Shown: one piece after another, positions 53,224 through 61,607 of the stretch | How positions within the stretch are numbered: the stretch's first letter is position 1 | Layout: every line of letters starts with the position of its first letter | Origin: Lactobacillus sp. | GTDB taxonomy: Bacteria; Bacillota; Bacilli; Lactobacillales; Lactobacillaceae | Assembly (NCBI RefSeq): GCF_014803895.1 | Contig: NZ_JAAVAU010000032.1 | Location: 25,493-89,492 of the forward strand | Direction of reading: 5' to 3' | Length of the DNA stretch: 64,000 bases | Notes under the pieces: model-generated | Told to the model about the DNA's origin: nothing | What the model saw: the letters and a program-made list of their open reading frames with translations, nothing else | Database searches by the model: none | Translations under genes and position numbers: made by a program

Positions 53224-53967
53224 TTAAAGTACACGTACACCATATGATGGGTAGAAGTAACTACTAATTGAAGCAGTAGTTACATTTTGACCAGGTTGTG
53301 GTGCGTGGATGTATTGGTTGTTACCAATGTAAATACCTACATGGTAGTTACCCCAGAATACTAAGTCACCAGGTTTCAAGTTAGAAATTGAAACTCTCTT
53401 ACCAGCATTTAATTGTACATAAGTAGTACGACCAATATTCTTACCTACAGCGTTGCTATATACGTAAGAAGTTAAACCTGAGCAGTCAAAGCTAGATGGA
53501 CCAGCAGCACCATAAACATAAGGCTTACCAATTTGCTTCTTAGCTAAACTAATAACTTTTTGAGCAGCACTAGTTGAACTAGTGGAGCTAGTAGTAGGTG
53601 CTTGAGAAACGGCAGTTTTAGCAACAGTAGTAGTGGTAGTTTTCTTCTTAGTAGATTTTTTAGTAGTTAAAGTAACATTCTTAGCTGAAATCCATTGGTT
53701 CGTACCAACCTTGTACCATTGGTTACCACTTGGATCAACAGCTTGACTAGTAACCTTGTATGAGGAACCAGCTTTTAAAGTCTTACCAGTAGCTTTACCA
53801 TTGTAATAGCTAGTCATTACAGAAGTAGCTGCATTAATCTTAGCGGTCTTAGTAGCTGCTTGTACAGTATGAGTAGCAGCATTATTTACAGTGTTGACAG
53901 TTGCGACACCAGTAAAAGCAATCGCGGCAGCAGCAGAAAGTTTAATAAAATGACGTTTAAGATTCAA
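53224..53967 (-). CDS. Secreted NlpC/P60 endopeptidase with SH3b domain
   Basis: 247 residues. The TTG at 53967 is chosen: CTGGAGGA lies 7 bases upstream and gives a proper signal peptide (MNLKRHFIKLSAAAAIAFTG, cleavage near TVQA). Then a bacterial SH3-like module (about 45-90), a Thr/Ser/Lys linker, and the C-terminal NlpC/P60 domain. FDCSGLTSYVY holds the catalytic Cys, GDLVFWGNYHVGIYIG the His, and YIHAPQPG the third residue. Cleaves stem-peptide bonds in cell-wall growth. A WalR-type box lies upstream. Confidence 0.93.
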   Translation of the reverse strand: MNLKRHFIKLSAAAAIAFTGVATVNTVNNAATHTVQAATKTAKINAATSVMTSYYNGKATGKTLKAGSSYKVTSQAVDPSGNQWYKVGTNQWISAKNVTLTTKKSTKKKTTTTTVAKTAVSQAPTTSSTSSTSAAQKVISLAKKQIGKPYVYGAAGPSSFDCSGLTSYVYSNAVGKNIGRTTYVQLNAGKRVSISNLKPGDLVFWGNYHVGIYIGNNQYIHAPQPGQNVTTASISSYFYPSYGVRVL

Positions 53968-54095
53968 AACAGATTCCTCCAGATTATATTCTTCGTTTAA
54001 ATTCATTAGTTAGATTGTAGCTCGTCAATAAATATTAGCTACAAAATTTAAATTTTTGTTTTATCAATTCACATACACTATTGTAGTGCGTGTTT

Positions 54096-54112
54096 ATTAC
54101 AAACATGTTACA
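54096..54112 (-). promoter_or_regulatory. WalR (YycF) box upstream of the NlpC/P60 gene
   Basis: Minus-strand TGTAAC-ATGTT-TGTAAT, an exact match to the WalR consensus TGTWAH-N5-TGTWAH, about 130 bases upstream of the start. Confidence 0.75.
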
Positions 54113-54191
54113 GAAATAAACCGGAGTAATTACAAAAAAGGTTAATTTTTCACTATTTTTTGTAATGTTTGTCTCAAAAGCCAATAATTTC

Positions 54192-54749
54192 TTAATTTTT
54201 AGCCAGCTTTTTTACAATTTTATCTATTGATTTTTCAGTATCAATCCAATTATCATTTTCTAAAATATGGGCATCTGTTACTAATTCTGGACGTAAATGA
54301 AGGTCTCGTTTAAATTCTGGACTATTTAGCCGACGCTTAATCTCTACTAAATCATCGCCCCGCTCTACTAACCTCTCAGTTAAAATTTCTGGGTCTTTAA
54401 CAGTTAGATAAATAAAATATACTTGGTCACCAAGGGCTTCTAAATAAGACTTCACCCCATCAGTTTCAACTATTAATGAAGCTAACTCATTTTTACTCCA
54501 GGCTCTTTGCAAGGCTTCCTTACTTGAACCATATTGATAATCTCCATATTTTACATGCTCAAAAAAATGTAACTGTTCAAAACTAGTATCATCTTCAAAA
54601 TAATATGATACTCCGTCTACTTCCCCTGTTCTCATTGGTCGAGTGGTATGCGTTACTACCCGGGGAATATGGTACTTTTCTTGTAAATAATTAGATACGG
54701 TTGTCTTGCCAACACCACTTGGGCCAGCAATAATGATTATTTTTTTCAA
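54192..54749 (-). CDS. Guanylate kinase-like P-loop protein
   Basis: 185 residues, start TTG at 54749 (MKKIIIIAGPSGVGKTTVSN) with AGGAG 8 bases upstream. P-loop GPSGVGKT, THTTRPMRTGEVDGVSYYF (GMP-binding region) and YGSSKEALQRAW match Gmk-type kinases. It is shorter and more divergent than the housekeeping Gmk, so it is a paralogue. GMP phosphorylation is likely but unproven. Confidence 0.82.
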   Translation of the reverse strand: MKKIIIIAGPSGVGKTTVSNYLQEKYHIPRVVTHTTRPMRTGEVDGVSYYFEDDTSFEQLHFFEHVKYGDYQYGSSKEALQRAWSKNELASLIVETDGVKSYLEALGDQVYFIYLTVKDPEILTERLVERGDDLVEIKRRLNSPEFKRDLHLRPELVTDAHILENDNWIDTEKSIDKIVKKLAKN

Positions 54750-54841
54750 CGCTATCACTCCTGCTTGAAATTGATTATCATATATATTAGTATTTCACAT
54801 TGTAGAACAAATTGTACGTATTAAAAAAGGGAGTTTTAATA

Positions 54842-55138
54842 ATGAAAAAAGCTGACGTTAAATTAGATCAAATTCTTGCAGCCACTTCCGAAGAAGAAAT
54901 GAAGCATCCCTTCCAAGGAAAAGTTGAAAAGATCTATGAAAATTCTGCCCTACTTTCAATTACTTCATACGACCCAGAAGATGAAACTGCCGTTAGTGAT
55001 TTAAACAACAAGATGGTTGTTAACTTTAAAAATTTAAAGAAAGTTAAGTCACCTGCCCAAGGCAAAGTTGCTGCCACTAATGATGTCAAAGTTTCAAAGA
55101 TCAAAGATGACAATCAATCATCCCAAAAGTCTAAGTAA
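54842..55138 (+). CDS. DUF2187-like small protein
   Basis: 98 residues starting at 54842 (MKKADVKLDQILAATSEEEM) with AAGGGAG upstream. The core PFQGKVEKIYENSALLSI...MVVNFKNLKKVKS matches the KOW-like DUF2187 domain (gKVxKVYENSVIVxI...TVVNHKNYK). A Lys/Ser-rich disordered tail (KDDNQSSQKSK) follows. Soluble; possibly RNA/nucleic-acid binding. Function unknown. Confidence 0.75.
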   Translation: MKKADVKLDQILAATSEEEMKHPFQGKVEKIYENSALLSITSYDPEDETAVSDLNNKMVVNFKNLKKVKSPAQGKVAATNDVKVSKIKDDNQSSQKSK

Positions 55139-55147
55139 GCAAAATAG

Positions 55148-55178
55148 GTTAAGGTGAATCATCTGATTCACCTTTTTA
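55148..55178 (+). terminator. Terminator of the DUF2187-like gene
   Basis: AAGGTGAATCA/TGATTCACCTT (55151-55161 with 55164-55174) with five T. Confidence 0.92.
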
Positions 55179-55202
55179 TTTTTCTAAAGAAAGGAATTTA
55201 CC

Positions 55203-56735
55203 GTGCAAAGAAGAATTCGACAGGTACTATTCTGGTTTATCCTCCTTCAGCCATTTCTTGATTTTTATTGGCTTAATAATCCACCACTTTCAGAAATTTT
55301 ACCATTTTCTATTCCAACAATTATTAGAATCCTAGTTATCCTAGTTCTAGCATGTATGTATCTTAGTCAAAAACGAAGTTGGCAAATCTTTCGTAAACAA
55401 TGGTGGATTATCCTCTATCTCGCCTTGCTCATAATTTATAGTGCAATTCACTTATTACACGTGCGCAACTTTAATAGTTTATCACCAACTAGCTATAATT
55501 TTTCAATGAGTTCAGAAATTTTCTATCTTTTCAGAATGTTTCTCCCACTTATTGTCCTATATGTCACTAAATATGCTAATTTTACCGAGCAAACAGTTAT
55601 TCATATTATTCAAAGCCTAGTTGGAATTTTTGCGGGAATCGTTGTATTTTCTAATTTATTTATTAAATCATTACGCGCCTATGGCAATGGTTGGATTAAT
55701 TATAATATTATTGATTGGTTCACCCATGGATCCTTATCTTACGCACAAACTGCTTCCAAAGGATTTTTTTATTTTACCAATACCTTAGCAGCAATCATGT
55801 TTATGCTAGCTAGCTTGATAATTTATGTAACCATAAAACAATTTAATTGGAAAAATATGACTCTGCTAATCCTTCAGGGGCTTGCAATGATTATGATTGG
55901 AACTAAAACTGCAACCCTTGGTTTTCTAATTGCTCTAGCACTTTGGTTAATTGCTTACTTTATCCATGCTTTTATTTTAAAAAATGCCAACTTTTCCTGG
56001 AAAATAGCTAGTGCTTTAATCTTACTTGGTGCTATTTATGGAGTAACGTTACCTAAAAGTCCCATGATTCAACGCGCTAATGCTGATATTGCTTGGGCTC
56101 AACAAGATAATGGAAAATACAGTGAAAAGAACTTAAATCAAAAATTAAGTGCCGGTCTGAAAAAAACTAAGACCCAAGCCGAACGCAAGCAATATTTACA
56201 GAATTTTATCAAGAAATACTATGAATATTACCATCTCAATAAAAAATTTATTAATAAAGCTTATCCTTATCAACAAGATGCCGAATTTTGGTACACCATT
56301 ATGACTGAATACTCTACGGAAAAACGTCTCAATAATCGTTTAATAGAAACTGAGATGCTTACACAAGTAGTAAAAAACAATCACAATTCTGCTGATAAAT
56401 GGTTAGGTATTTCTTATGCAAGAACTTCTAACATTTATAATCTTGAACGTGATTTTCAATATCAATCATTTAGTTTAGGTTGGATTGGAGTAATTCTATT
56501 CTTAGGTGTCTATGTGGTAAGCGAATTATATGCAATTTTTTGGTGGTTCAAAGAAAAAGCTTGCCGCCAATTAATTAACTCAGCCTTAATTTTTGCTAAT
56601 GGTTTTTGTTTAGTGGCTGCCTACTATTCAGGAAATGTAATGGACTTTTTAACAGCAACAATTATTCTAGCTTTCTTCACTGGTTATATGCTAATGAATA
56701 TTGATAAAAATCGACACGAAAAAAAGCTCGCCTAG
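55203..56735 (+). CDS. O-antigen ligase-like membrane protein
   Basis: 510 residues with about ten TM segments and a large extracytoplasmic loop (about 300-405) full of charged residues (KYSEKNLNQKLSAGLKKTKT). This matches the Wzy/WaaL/O-antigen-ligase-like superfamily of Gram-positives. In Lactobacillus such proteins may join or ligate glycans. GTG start after AAAGGAATTTACC. Not linked to the EPS cluster, so its substrate is unknown. Confidence 0.8.
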   Translation: MQRRIRQVLFWFILLQPFLDFYWLNNPPLSEILPFSIPTIIRILVILVLACMYLSQKRSWQIFRKQWWIILYLALLIIYSAIHLLHVRNFNSLSPTSYNFSMSSEIFYLFRMFLPLIVLYVTKYANFTEQTVIHIIQSLVGIFAGIVVFSNLFIKSLRAYGNGWINYNIIDWFTHGSLSYAQTASKGFFYFTNTLAAIMFMLASLIIYVTIKQFNWKNMTLLILQGLAMIMIGTKTATLGFLIALALWLIAYFIHAFILKNANFSWKIASALILLGAIYGVTLPKSPMIQRANADIAWAQQDNGKYSEKNLNQKLSAGLKKTKTQAERKQYLQNFIKKYYEYYHLNKKFINKAYPYQQDAEFWYTIMTEYSTEKRLNNRLIETEMLTQVVKNNHNSADKWLGISYARTSNIYNLERDFQYQSFSLGWIGVILFLGVYVVSELYAIFWWFKEKACRQLINSALIFANGFCLVAAYYSGNVMDFLTATIILAFFTGYMLMNIDKNRHEKKLA

Positions 56736-56748
56736 GCGAGCTTTTTTA
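56720..56748. terminator. Bidirectional terminator overlapping the O-antigen-ligase-like stop
   Basis: Palindrome AAAAAGCTCGCC-TA-GGCGAGCTTTTT (56721-56746); the TAG stop lies in the loop. Confidence 0.92.
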
Positions 56749-56762
56749 ACTAAGAATAGTTA

Positions 56763-57392
56763 TTAATTTCTTTTTTCTTTAACAAAAGTTCTATCAGGAA
56801 CCCGAATCAAGTAATATTTCGCAGCTTGCCGTCCTGAATGCAATCCTAATCCATTGAACCAAGTTCTTTTATATGTTGCAGTATAAGTTGCCACATAGGC
56901 GTTTTGATAATGTGCGTCAGCTTTAAGTAATTCTTTTTTAGAAAAAGGAATTGCACTAGCTTCTACACTCATTGGATCTTTACTATCAGATACCGTAGCA
57001 TTATTGCTTGAAACCAGATAACTATTACCATTGCTATAAAATTTATAGGTTTGAACAGAAGAAGTTGTATTATTTGATTCAGCAGTGACATAATATGACC
57101 GTTTATTACCAGTCGTCAAAATTAAAGGCTGATAATCAATTTCGCTAGAAATAACTTTCTTATCATCAAGACTAGGATTATTAAAGAAAGTAAGAAATAA
57201 CATATATCCACCAGCCAAAATTAAGAGTGCTATTTCTAAAACATCAACTAATATTGTCTTCCAATCAAATCTTTTCCGGTCCCGTACAATCATTACTAAG
57301 TGACGACTACGAATATTTTGGATAATAAAAACCAAATATAAAACAATGAGTAACCAAGCTACGATTCCCAATACATTCCATCCAATAGTCAT
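56763..57392 (-). CDS. Membrane protein resembling the LVIS_2131 family
   Basis: 209 residues: N-terminal TM (WNVLGIVAWLLIVLYLVFII), basic linker RSRHLVMIVRDRKRF, second TM (ILVDVLEIALLILAGGYMLF), then an extracellular beta-rich domain. It has the YYVTAESNNTTSSVQTYKFY and TYKRTWFNGLGLHSGRQAAK segments, seen in a Lactobacillus-specific family I recall as LVIS_2131. Function unknown. It is 15 bases downstream of the Lys-rich protein gene. Confidence 0.65.
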   Translation of the reverse strand: MTIGWNVLGIVAWLLIVLYLVFIIQNIRSRHLVMIVRDRKRFDWKTILVDVLEIALLILAGGYMLFLTFFNNPSLDDKKVISSEIDYQPLILTTGNKRSYYVTAESNNTTSSVQTYKFYSNGNSYLVSSNNATVSDSKDPMSVEASAIPFSKKELLKADAHYQNAYVATYTATYKRTWFNGLGLHSGRQAAKYYLIRVPDRTFVKEKRN

Positions 57393-57407
57393 TTTTATCC
57401 CCTATCT

Positions 57408-57920
57408 TTACTTAGCAGCTGCCTTTTTCTTGGTAGTTGTTTTTTTAGCAGTTTCTTTTTCAGTTTTTTTATATGAACGAACTTCTTTTAATTTTTCAAC
57501 AATATTCTCTGCTAAAATTTTAGTATAAGTCTCAGGTTCAGCAATAATTTCATCCACACTAGCCAAGATATCAATTCTAAAGTGAGATACATTGATATAA
57601 TCAGAAATTGTTTCAAAATAAATATTTACTTCAACAGGTTCTTGATCATTAAAGAAATTACTGATTTTTTTATAATTTGCAAATGGCAAGTTGATAATAT
57701 TACTTTCCAAAGCAAACGTCACTGGTCGTTGACCATCAACTGCCAATTGTGTCTGAATAAGTGAATCATGTTTAGCAGCCTGAATTGCTTCTTTAATCAT
57801 CTTTTCTGCAAAAGCTTTGATTTTAGTTTTATTTAAATCACCGTACTTAACAGTCTCAAGGTCTTGTAAATAATCTTGATCTTCAATTTTTTTGGTTATA
57901 GTTTCTTCATTAATTTTCAC
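57408..57920 (-). CDS. Cytosolic protein with Lys/Ala/Thr-rich tail
   Basis: 170 residues, no membrane segment. The central part (FALESNIINLPFANYKKISN, VEVNIYFETISDYINVSHFR) is unrecognised. The C-terminus KKTEKETAKKTTTKKKAAAK is a basic, histone-like tail suggesting nucleic-acid or wall-polymer contact. GTG start at 57920; its ribosome site and start are tandemly duplicated (57916-57966). Co-transcribed with the membrane protein gene downstream. Confidence 0.65.
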   Translation of the reverse strand: MKINEETITKKIEDQDYLQDLETVKYGDLNKTKIKAFAEKMIKEAIQAAKHDSLIQTQLAVDGQRPVTFALESNIINLPFANYKKISNFFNDQEPVEVNIYFETISDYINVSHFRIDILASVDEIIAEPETYTKILAENIVEKLKEVRSYKKTEKETAKKTTTKKKAAAK

Positions 57921-57966
57921 AATAAAAATTCCTTTTAATAATTTTCACAATAAAAATTCCTTTTAA
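57916..57966 (-). repeat. Tandem duplication of a translation start region
   Basis: Two copies of AAAAGGAATTTTTATTGTGA in tandem on the minus strand, about 26 bases apart. The upstream copy opens a 12-codon mini-frame that ends inside the real start region; the downstream copy starts the 170-residue gene. Confidence 0.85.
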
Positions 57967-58027
57967 TTTGTCTAATTCACTAAATAAGATTAAGCGATTA
58001 CTTAAAAACTTTCAAGAAAAAAAGCAG

Positions 58028-58067
58028 ACAAAAAAAGAGATTAAGAAAAATCTTAATCTCTTTTTTG
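58028..58067. terminator. Terminator of the 175-nt RNA
   Basis: AGAGATTAAG/CTTAATCTCT (58036-58045 with 58052-58061), A/T runs on both sides; strong on the minus strand. Confidence 0.9.
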
Positions 58068-58204
58068 CGAAGAAGATATAACTATCTCAGGGTCTTCGTT
58101 TCACAGCCGAAGTAGCCCAACATCAACACTTCCCGTGTTTCGACATTCAAGTCTAGATGTCTTCTGTCAAAGAACGCACTTCGCGTTTTCCTCGACTCGT
58201 CGCT
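58030..58204 (-). ncRNA. Independently transcribed structured RNA of about 175 nt, unassigned
   Basis: Minus strand: extended -10 TGCTATAAT (58219-58211) predicts a start near 58204. The RNA begins GCGACGAG, which pairs with CTTCTTCGC (58075-58067) near its 3' end. Inside are hairpins AACGC/GCGTT, GACAT/ATGTC, AACAC/GTGTT and GGG-CTTCG/CGAAG-CCC. It ends with terminator AGAGATTAAG/CTTAATCTCT and T-run. GC content is higher than in the flanks. No known class is recognised; a 6S-type RNA or an unnamed Lactobacillus RNA should be tested. Confidence 0.6.
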
Positions 58205-58211
58205 ATTAATA

Positions 58212-58682
58212 TTATAGCATATTCTTCCTATTTTTTCTAGACTTGCGTAACTTAAAAAAGATGACAATCACTAGTTGTGACAGCATAAAACCCATTGCGA
58301 TTGCAATGGTGATAATAGCCACTCGTAAGATTAAGTCTTCCGCTTCAGATAACTGACCATCCACTAAAGCTCGCACGGCTTGATAAGCAGGTACACCAGG
58401 AACTAAAGGTACAATCCCTGGAATATTAAAAACTATTACGGGACATTTTTTTCGACGAGCAAATAAGTATCCTAAAATACCAATTGCCATTGTTCCTAAT
58501 AAGTTAGAAGCAAGACGTCCAAATGATAGTTGGTCACTAAACCAGTACACCATCCAACCAATTGCCCCACTCATTCCACATAGAACAAGAGCACGATGAG
58601 GAACATTAATAATTAATGCAAAACCTACGGCCGCCAACCATGCGAAACTAAAATTAATAATAATTTCTAACCAAAACGGCAT
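58212..58682 (-). CDS. Threonine/serine exporter subunit, ThrE_2 type
   Basis: 156 residues, four to five TM segments. IPGIVPLVPGVPAYQAVRAL is the hallmark of the ThrE_2 (DUF3815/YjjB) half. Together with the YjjP-like protein encoded just upstream it forms a split ThrE exporter of threonine/serine. Its stop codon overlaps the -10 of the structured RNA. Confidence 0.88.
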   Translation of the reverse strand: MPFWLEIIINFSFAWLAAVGFALIINVPHRALVLCGMSGAIGWMVYWFSDQLSFGRLASNLLGTMAIGILGYLFARRKKCPVIVFNIPGIVPLVPGVPAYQAVRALVDGQLSEAEDLILRVAIITIAIAMGFMLSQLVIVIFFKLRKSRKNRKNML

Positions 58683-58695
58683 ACGACCGACCCTC

Positions 58696-59469
58696 CTATA
58701 AAAAGAACTTAATAGCTAAACCGATTCCACCACCCAAAGCAACTGCTGTCAGGGCTGCCTCAGTGATTCTAGCTAATCCTGAAATAAGATCACCACTAAA
58801 TAAATCTCGTAGTCCATTTGTTAAAGCCACTCCAGGCACTAATGTCATCAGTGAACCAATTAAAACATTATCAACCACTAAATTTGGAAAAATTTTCCAA
58901 ATACCTATTGTCATTGTCCCCATTATTAAGGCTGTTATCAATTCTGCTAAAAAACGAATATTAGTATATTTTTTTATACTCAAAAAAATACCATAGCTTA
59001 CACCACCGACAATAGCGGATGCAGGAAAATCAAGCCAATCATAATCCCCCATAAACAAAATCATTAAGGTTGGACTTAGAATCATTGCTCCGACAATTTG
59101 AAGCCAAATAGGAAAATCAGGTATTTTCCGGGAAATGTCACTTAGTTTATCTCTTAATTCATTTAGAGTAATTTTTTTACTAGCAAATTCACGCGACAAT
59201 TCATTAACTCGGTCTACTAATTCTAAATTGATATTACGTTTTTTTACTTGAGTGACTTGCGTATAAGACTGAGTACCCAAACTCATAAAAATACCCGTAG
59301 GCGTTACAAAGCAGCGAGCCTCTGGTGCTCCGGCATTCTTTGCAATCCTAATCATTGTATCTTCAACCCGACTCATTTCACTGCCACCCTCAATCATTAA
59401 GCGGCCAGCCTTTAAACAGGTATCCAATATTTCAGCAGCATAGTCAGAATCAACCTTCTTGTACGCCAT
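58696..59469 (-). CDS. Threonine/serine exporter subunit, ThrE/YjjP type
   Basis: 257 residues. Soluble N-terminal part with GRLMIEGGSEMSRVEDTMIR and VTPTGIFMSL, then five TM segments with the LVPGVALTNGLRDLFSGDLI block, all typical of YjjP/DUF1212. 13 bases upstream of its partner; ATG after TTGAGGTAAAG. Confidence 0.92.
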   Translation of the reverse strand: MAYKKVDSDYAAEILDTCLKAGRLMIEGGSEMSRVEDTMIRIAKNAGAPEARCFVTPTGIFMSLGTQSYTQVTQVKKRNINLELVDRVNELSREFASKKITLNELRDKLSDISRKIPDFPIWLQIVGAMILSPTLMILFMGDYDWLDFPASAIVGGVSYGIFLSIKKYTNIRFLAELITALIMGTMTIGIWKIFPNLVVDNVLIGSLMTLVPGVALTNGLRDLFSGDLISGLARITEAALTAVALGGGIGLAIKFFL

Positions 59470-59489
59470 TTTCTTTACCTCAATAAAAA

Positions 59490-61031
59490 TTAATTCATCT
59501 TTTCAATATCAATTGTTTTATCTACCCAATCACCACGAAAGAAATCACGCTCATGACTTACAATAATTACCCCACCTGGAAAAGCTTCAATCGCCTTACG
59601 CAAAGAATCTTTAGTATCCACATCTAAGTGATTAGTGGGTTCATCTAAGAACAATAAATTTGATGGTTCAAAGGCCATTTTAGCTAACTTCACCTTTTCT
59701 TGTTCACCACCAGAGAGTTCTTTAAGAGGACTCATAGCTTGTTGAGCAGTTAATCCCATCCGTGCTAAACTCTGTCGTAATTCACGCGGACGTAAGCGTG
59801 GAAACTCTTCTTGTAAATATTGCAATGGCGTCATATTTTTATTTGGCCATGTCAAATCTTGCTGGAAATAGGCAAGTTTAGCAGTAGTAGATAATTCAAA
59901 TCCCCCATAAATTGGCTTTAACTTACCTAATAAAGTCTTCAATAAAGTAGTTTTACCAATCCCATTAAAGCCAGTAACGGCAACTTTTTCACCATTTCCA
60001 ACTGAAAAATTAAAAGCTGATTTAACTAACGCATCTTCATAACCAATTACTAAATCTTGCGTTTGTAGCAATAAGTTTGATGCAGTTTCAACATACGGAA
60101 AAATAACATGCGCCTTACGATTATTCTTTGGTGGTGTTAGTATATCCATCTTAGCCAGTTGCTTTTCTCGAGATTTAGCACTTTTAGAACGTGAACCAGC
60201 TTTATTTTTGCGAATATAAGCCTCTGTTCTTTTTATCTTTCTTTGCTGGTTAGCATAGGCTTTCAAATAACTTTCACGATCCGCCTCTTTTTGACGAAGC
60301 GCATGTTTTAAATCACCAGTATAACGAGTAATTGTACCAAAATCGATGTCAATAATACAATTGGTAATACGTCCCAAGAAATCATAATCGTGTGAAACTA
60401 CGATAAAGGCACCCTCAAAATTATTTAAATAGTCTGCTAACCAATCAATATGATTTACATCAAGATAATTAGTAGGCTCATCAAGTACTAAAACATCAGG
60501 ATTTTGTAAAAGTAATTTAGCCAAAATCAACTTAGAACGTTGACCACCGGAAAGCTTAGCTACATCATGATCATAACCTAATTCGGCAAGACCTAATCCT
60601 GTTGCAACTCGATCAATTTTAGTATCAATATCATAAAATTCTTTTTCCTCAAGTAATGTTTGAATCTTTCCAGCTTGATCTAAAAGACTATTATCACCAT
60701 TTTCGCTATATTTAACATACAGCTCGTTAAGTTCTGCTTCTTTCTTAAAAAGATATTCAAAAGCCGTCTGCAAGAACTCTTTAATTGTCATTCCTGGCTC
60801 AAGATGAGCATATTGATCCAAATAACCAACGTTTATTTTATTTTGCCATTTAATCTCACCATCATCTTGAGTAATTTCACCAGTCAGAATTCTAATTAAT
60901 GTCGACTTTCCGGCACCATTTTGACCAGTAACTCCCATATGATCTTCTTTGTTCAACACAAAAGATGCATCTTCATATAAGGTTTTATCAATAAAAGTTT
61001 GACTTAAATTTTTTACAGTTAATAAACTCAC
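59490..61031 (-). CDS. ABC-F family ATPase
   Basis: 513 residues, two ATPase domains, no membrane part. Domain 1: GQNGAGKST, LSGGQRSKLILAKLL, VLVLDEPTNYLD. Domain 2: GFNGIGKTT, LSGGEQEKVKLAKMAF, LLFLDEPTNHLD. The inter-domain linker (KQKEADRESYLKAYANQQRK-like, about residues 240-300) is the P-site tRNA-interaction motif of ABC-F translation factors such as YkpA/YbiT. GTG start. A role in translation is likely; antibiotic protection is not indicated. Confidence 0.92.
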   Translation of the reverse strand: MSLLTVKNLSQTFIDKTLYEDASFVLNKEDHMGVTGQNGAGKSTLIRILTGEITQDDGEIKWQNKINVGYLDQYAHLEPGMTIKEFLQTAFEYLFKKEAELNELYVKYSENGDNSLLDQAGKIQTLLEEKEFYDIDTKIDRVATGLGLAELGYDHDVAKLSGGQRSKLILAKLLLQNPDVLVLDEPTNYLDVNHIDWLADYLNNFEGAFIVVSHDYDFLGRITNCIIDIDFGTITRYTGDLKHALRQKEADRESYLKAYANQQRKIKRTEAYIRKNKAGSRSKSAKSREKQLAKMDILTPPKNNRKAHVIFPYVETASNLLLQTQDLVIGYEDALVKSAFNFSVGNGEKVAVTGFNGIGKTTLLKTLLGKLKPIYGGFELSTTAKLAYFQQDLTWPNKNMTPLQYLQEEFPRLRPRELRQSLARMGLTAQQAMSPLKELSGGEQEKVKLAKMAFEPSNLLFLDEPTNHLDVDTKDSLRKAIEAFPGGVIIVSHERDFFRGDWVDKTIDIEKMN

Positions 61032-61046
61032 TTGTTGTCTCTTTTC

Positions 61047-61421
61047 TTAATTTTTATTATCCAAAGGATGAGCTTTTTCGTATTTTTGCAAGGCATCTAG
61101 TACTTGTGGCCACTTACGTTTAGGAATAATTAATTGTAATTTATCATGATAAATTGGAAAGTCAGTAGCTTTCATTCCCGTAATTTTGGCTAGCTGCTGA
61201 TCAGTTAATTGATACTTAAAGGTAATTCGCTTAATTTCTTGAGATGCATGTCCTCTAAAATAGGATAAGCCATAAAAGAAAATCTCAAATACTGCACCTA
61301 TTATAACTGCTAAAGGCATCGCTAAATGAAAAGTTCGCAAACAAATAAAGAAAACTGCAATAAACGCAATAATTGCAGATGCAAAGGCATAAAATACAGG
61401 GAAATACTTATTAAACTTCAT
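61047..61421 (-). CDS. Small two-helix membrane protein, unknown
   Basis: 124 residues: two TM segments (about 9-28 and 34-52), then a soluble C-terminal domain (QLTDQQLAKITGMKATDFPI) that looks helical. AAAGGAATGG precedes the ATG. It sits upstream of the ABC-F gene, probably co-transcribed. No function recognised. A WalR-type box lies 24 bases before its start. Confidence 0.65.
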   Translation of the reverse strand: MKFNKYFPVFYAFASAIIAFIAVFFICLRTFHLAMPLAVIIGAVFEIFFYGLSYFRGHASQEIKRITFKYQLTDQQLAKITGMKATDFPIYHDKLQLIIPKRKWPQVLDALQKYEKAHPLDNKN

Positions 61422-61444
61422 TGTCTACCATTCCTTTCAAAAAT

Positions 61445-61461
61445 GTTACAAATATATTACA
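61445..61461 (-). promoter_or_regulatory. WalR-type box between the small membrane gene and the 3D-domain gene
   Basis: Minus-strand TGTAAT-ATATT-TGTAAC, an exact TGTWAH-N5-TGTWAH match. It lies 24 bases upstream of the gene at 61421 and about 150 bases upstream of the 3D-domain gene. Confidence 0.6.
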
Positions 61462-61607
61462 AATAGATAACATAGACAACTACTTTGTAATTTTTACTTT
61501 ATTTTGCTGAAATAATCACTACTTATAATAACAATTGTAAGAAAAATAAAGAATACTTGTCTTTATTCTTTAGCTAAATATTTGGGATTCTAGAAGGAAG
61601 ATAAATT

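Noticed and set aside
58082..58267. 61-codon frame within the structured RNA and thrE_2 end
   Set aside because: It crosses a -10, hairpins and the end of a real gene; no ribosome site or protein-like pattern.
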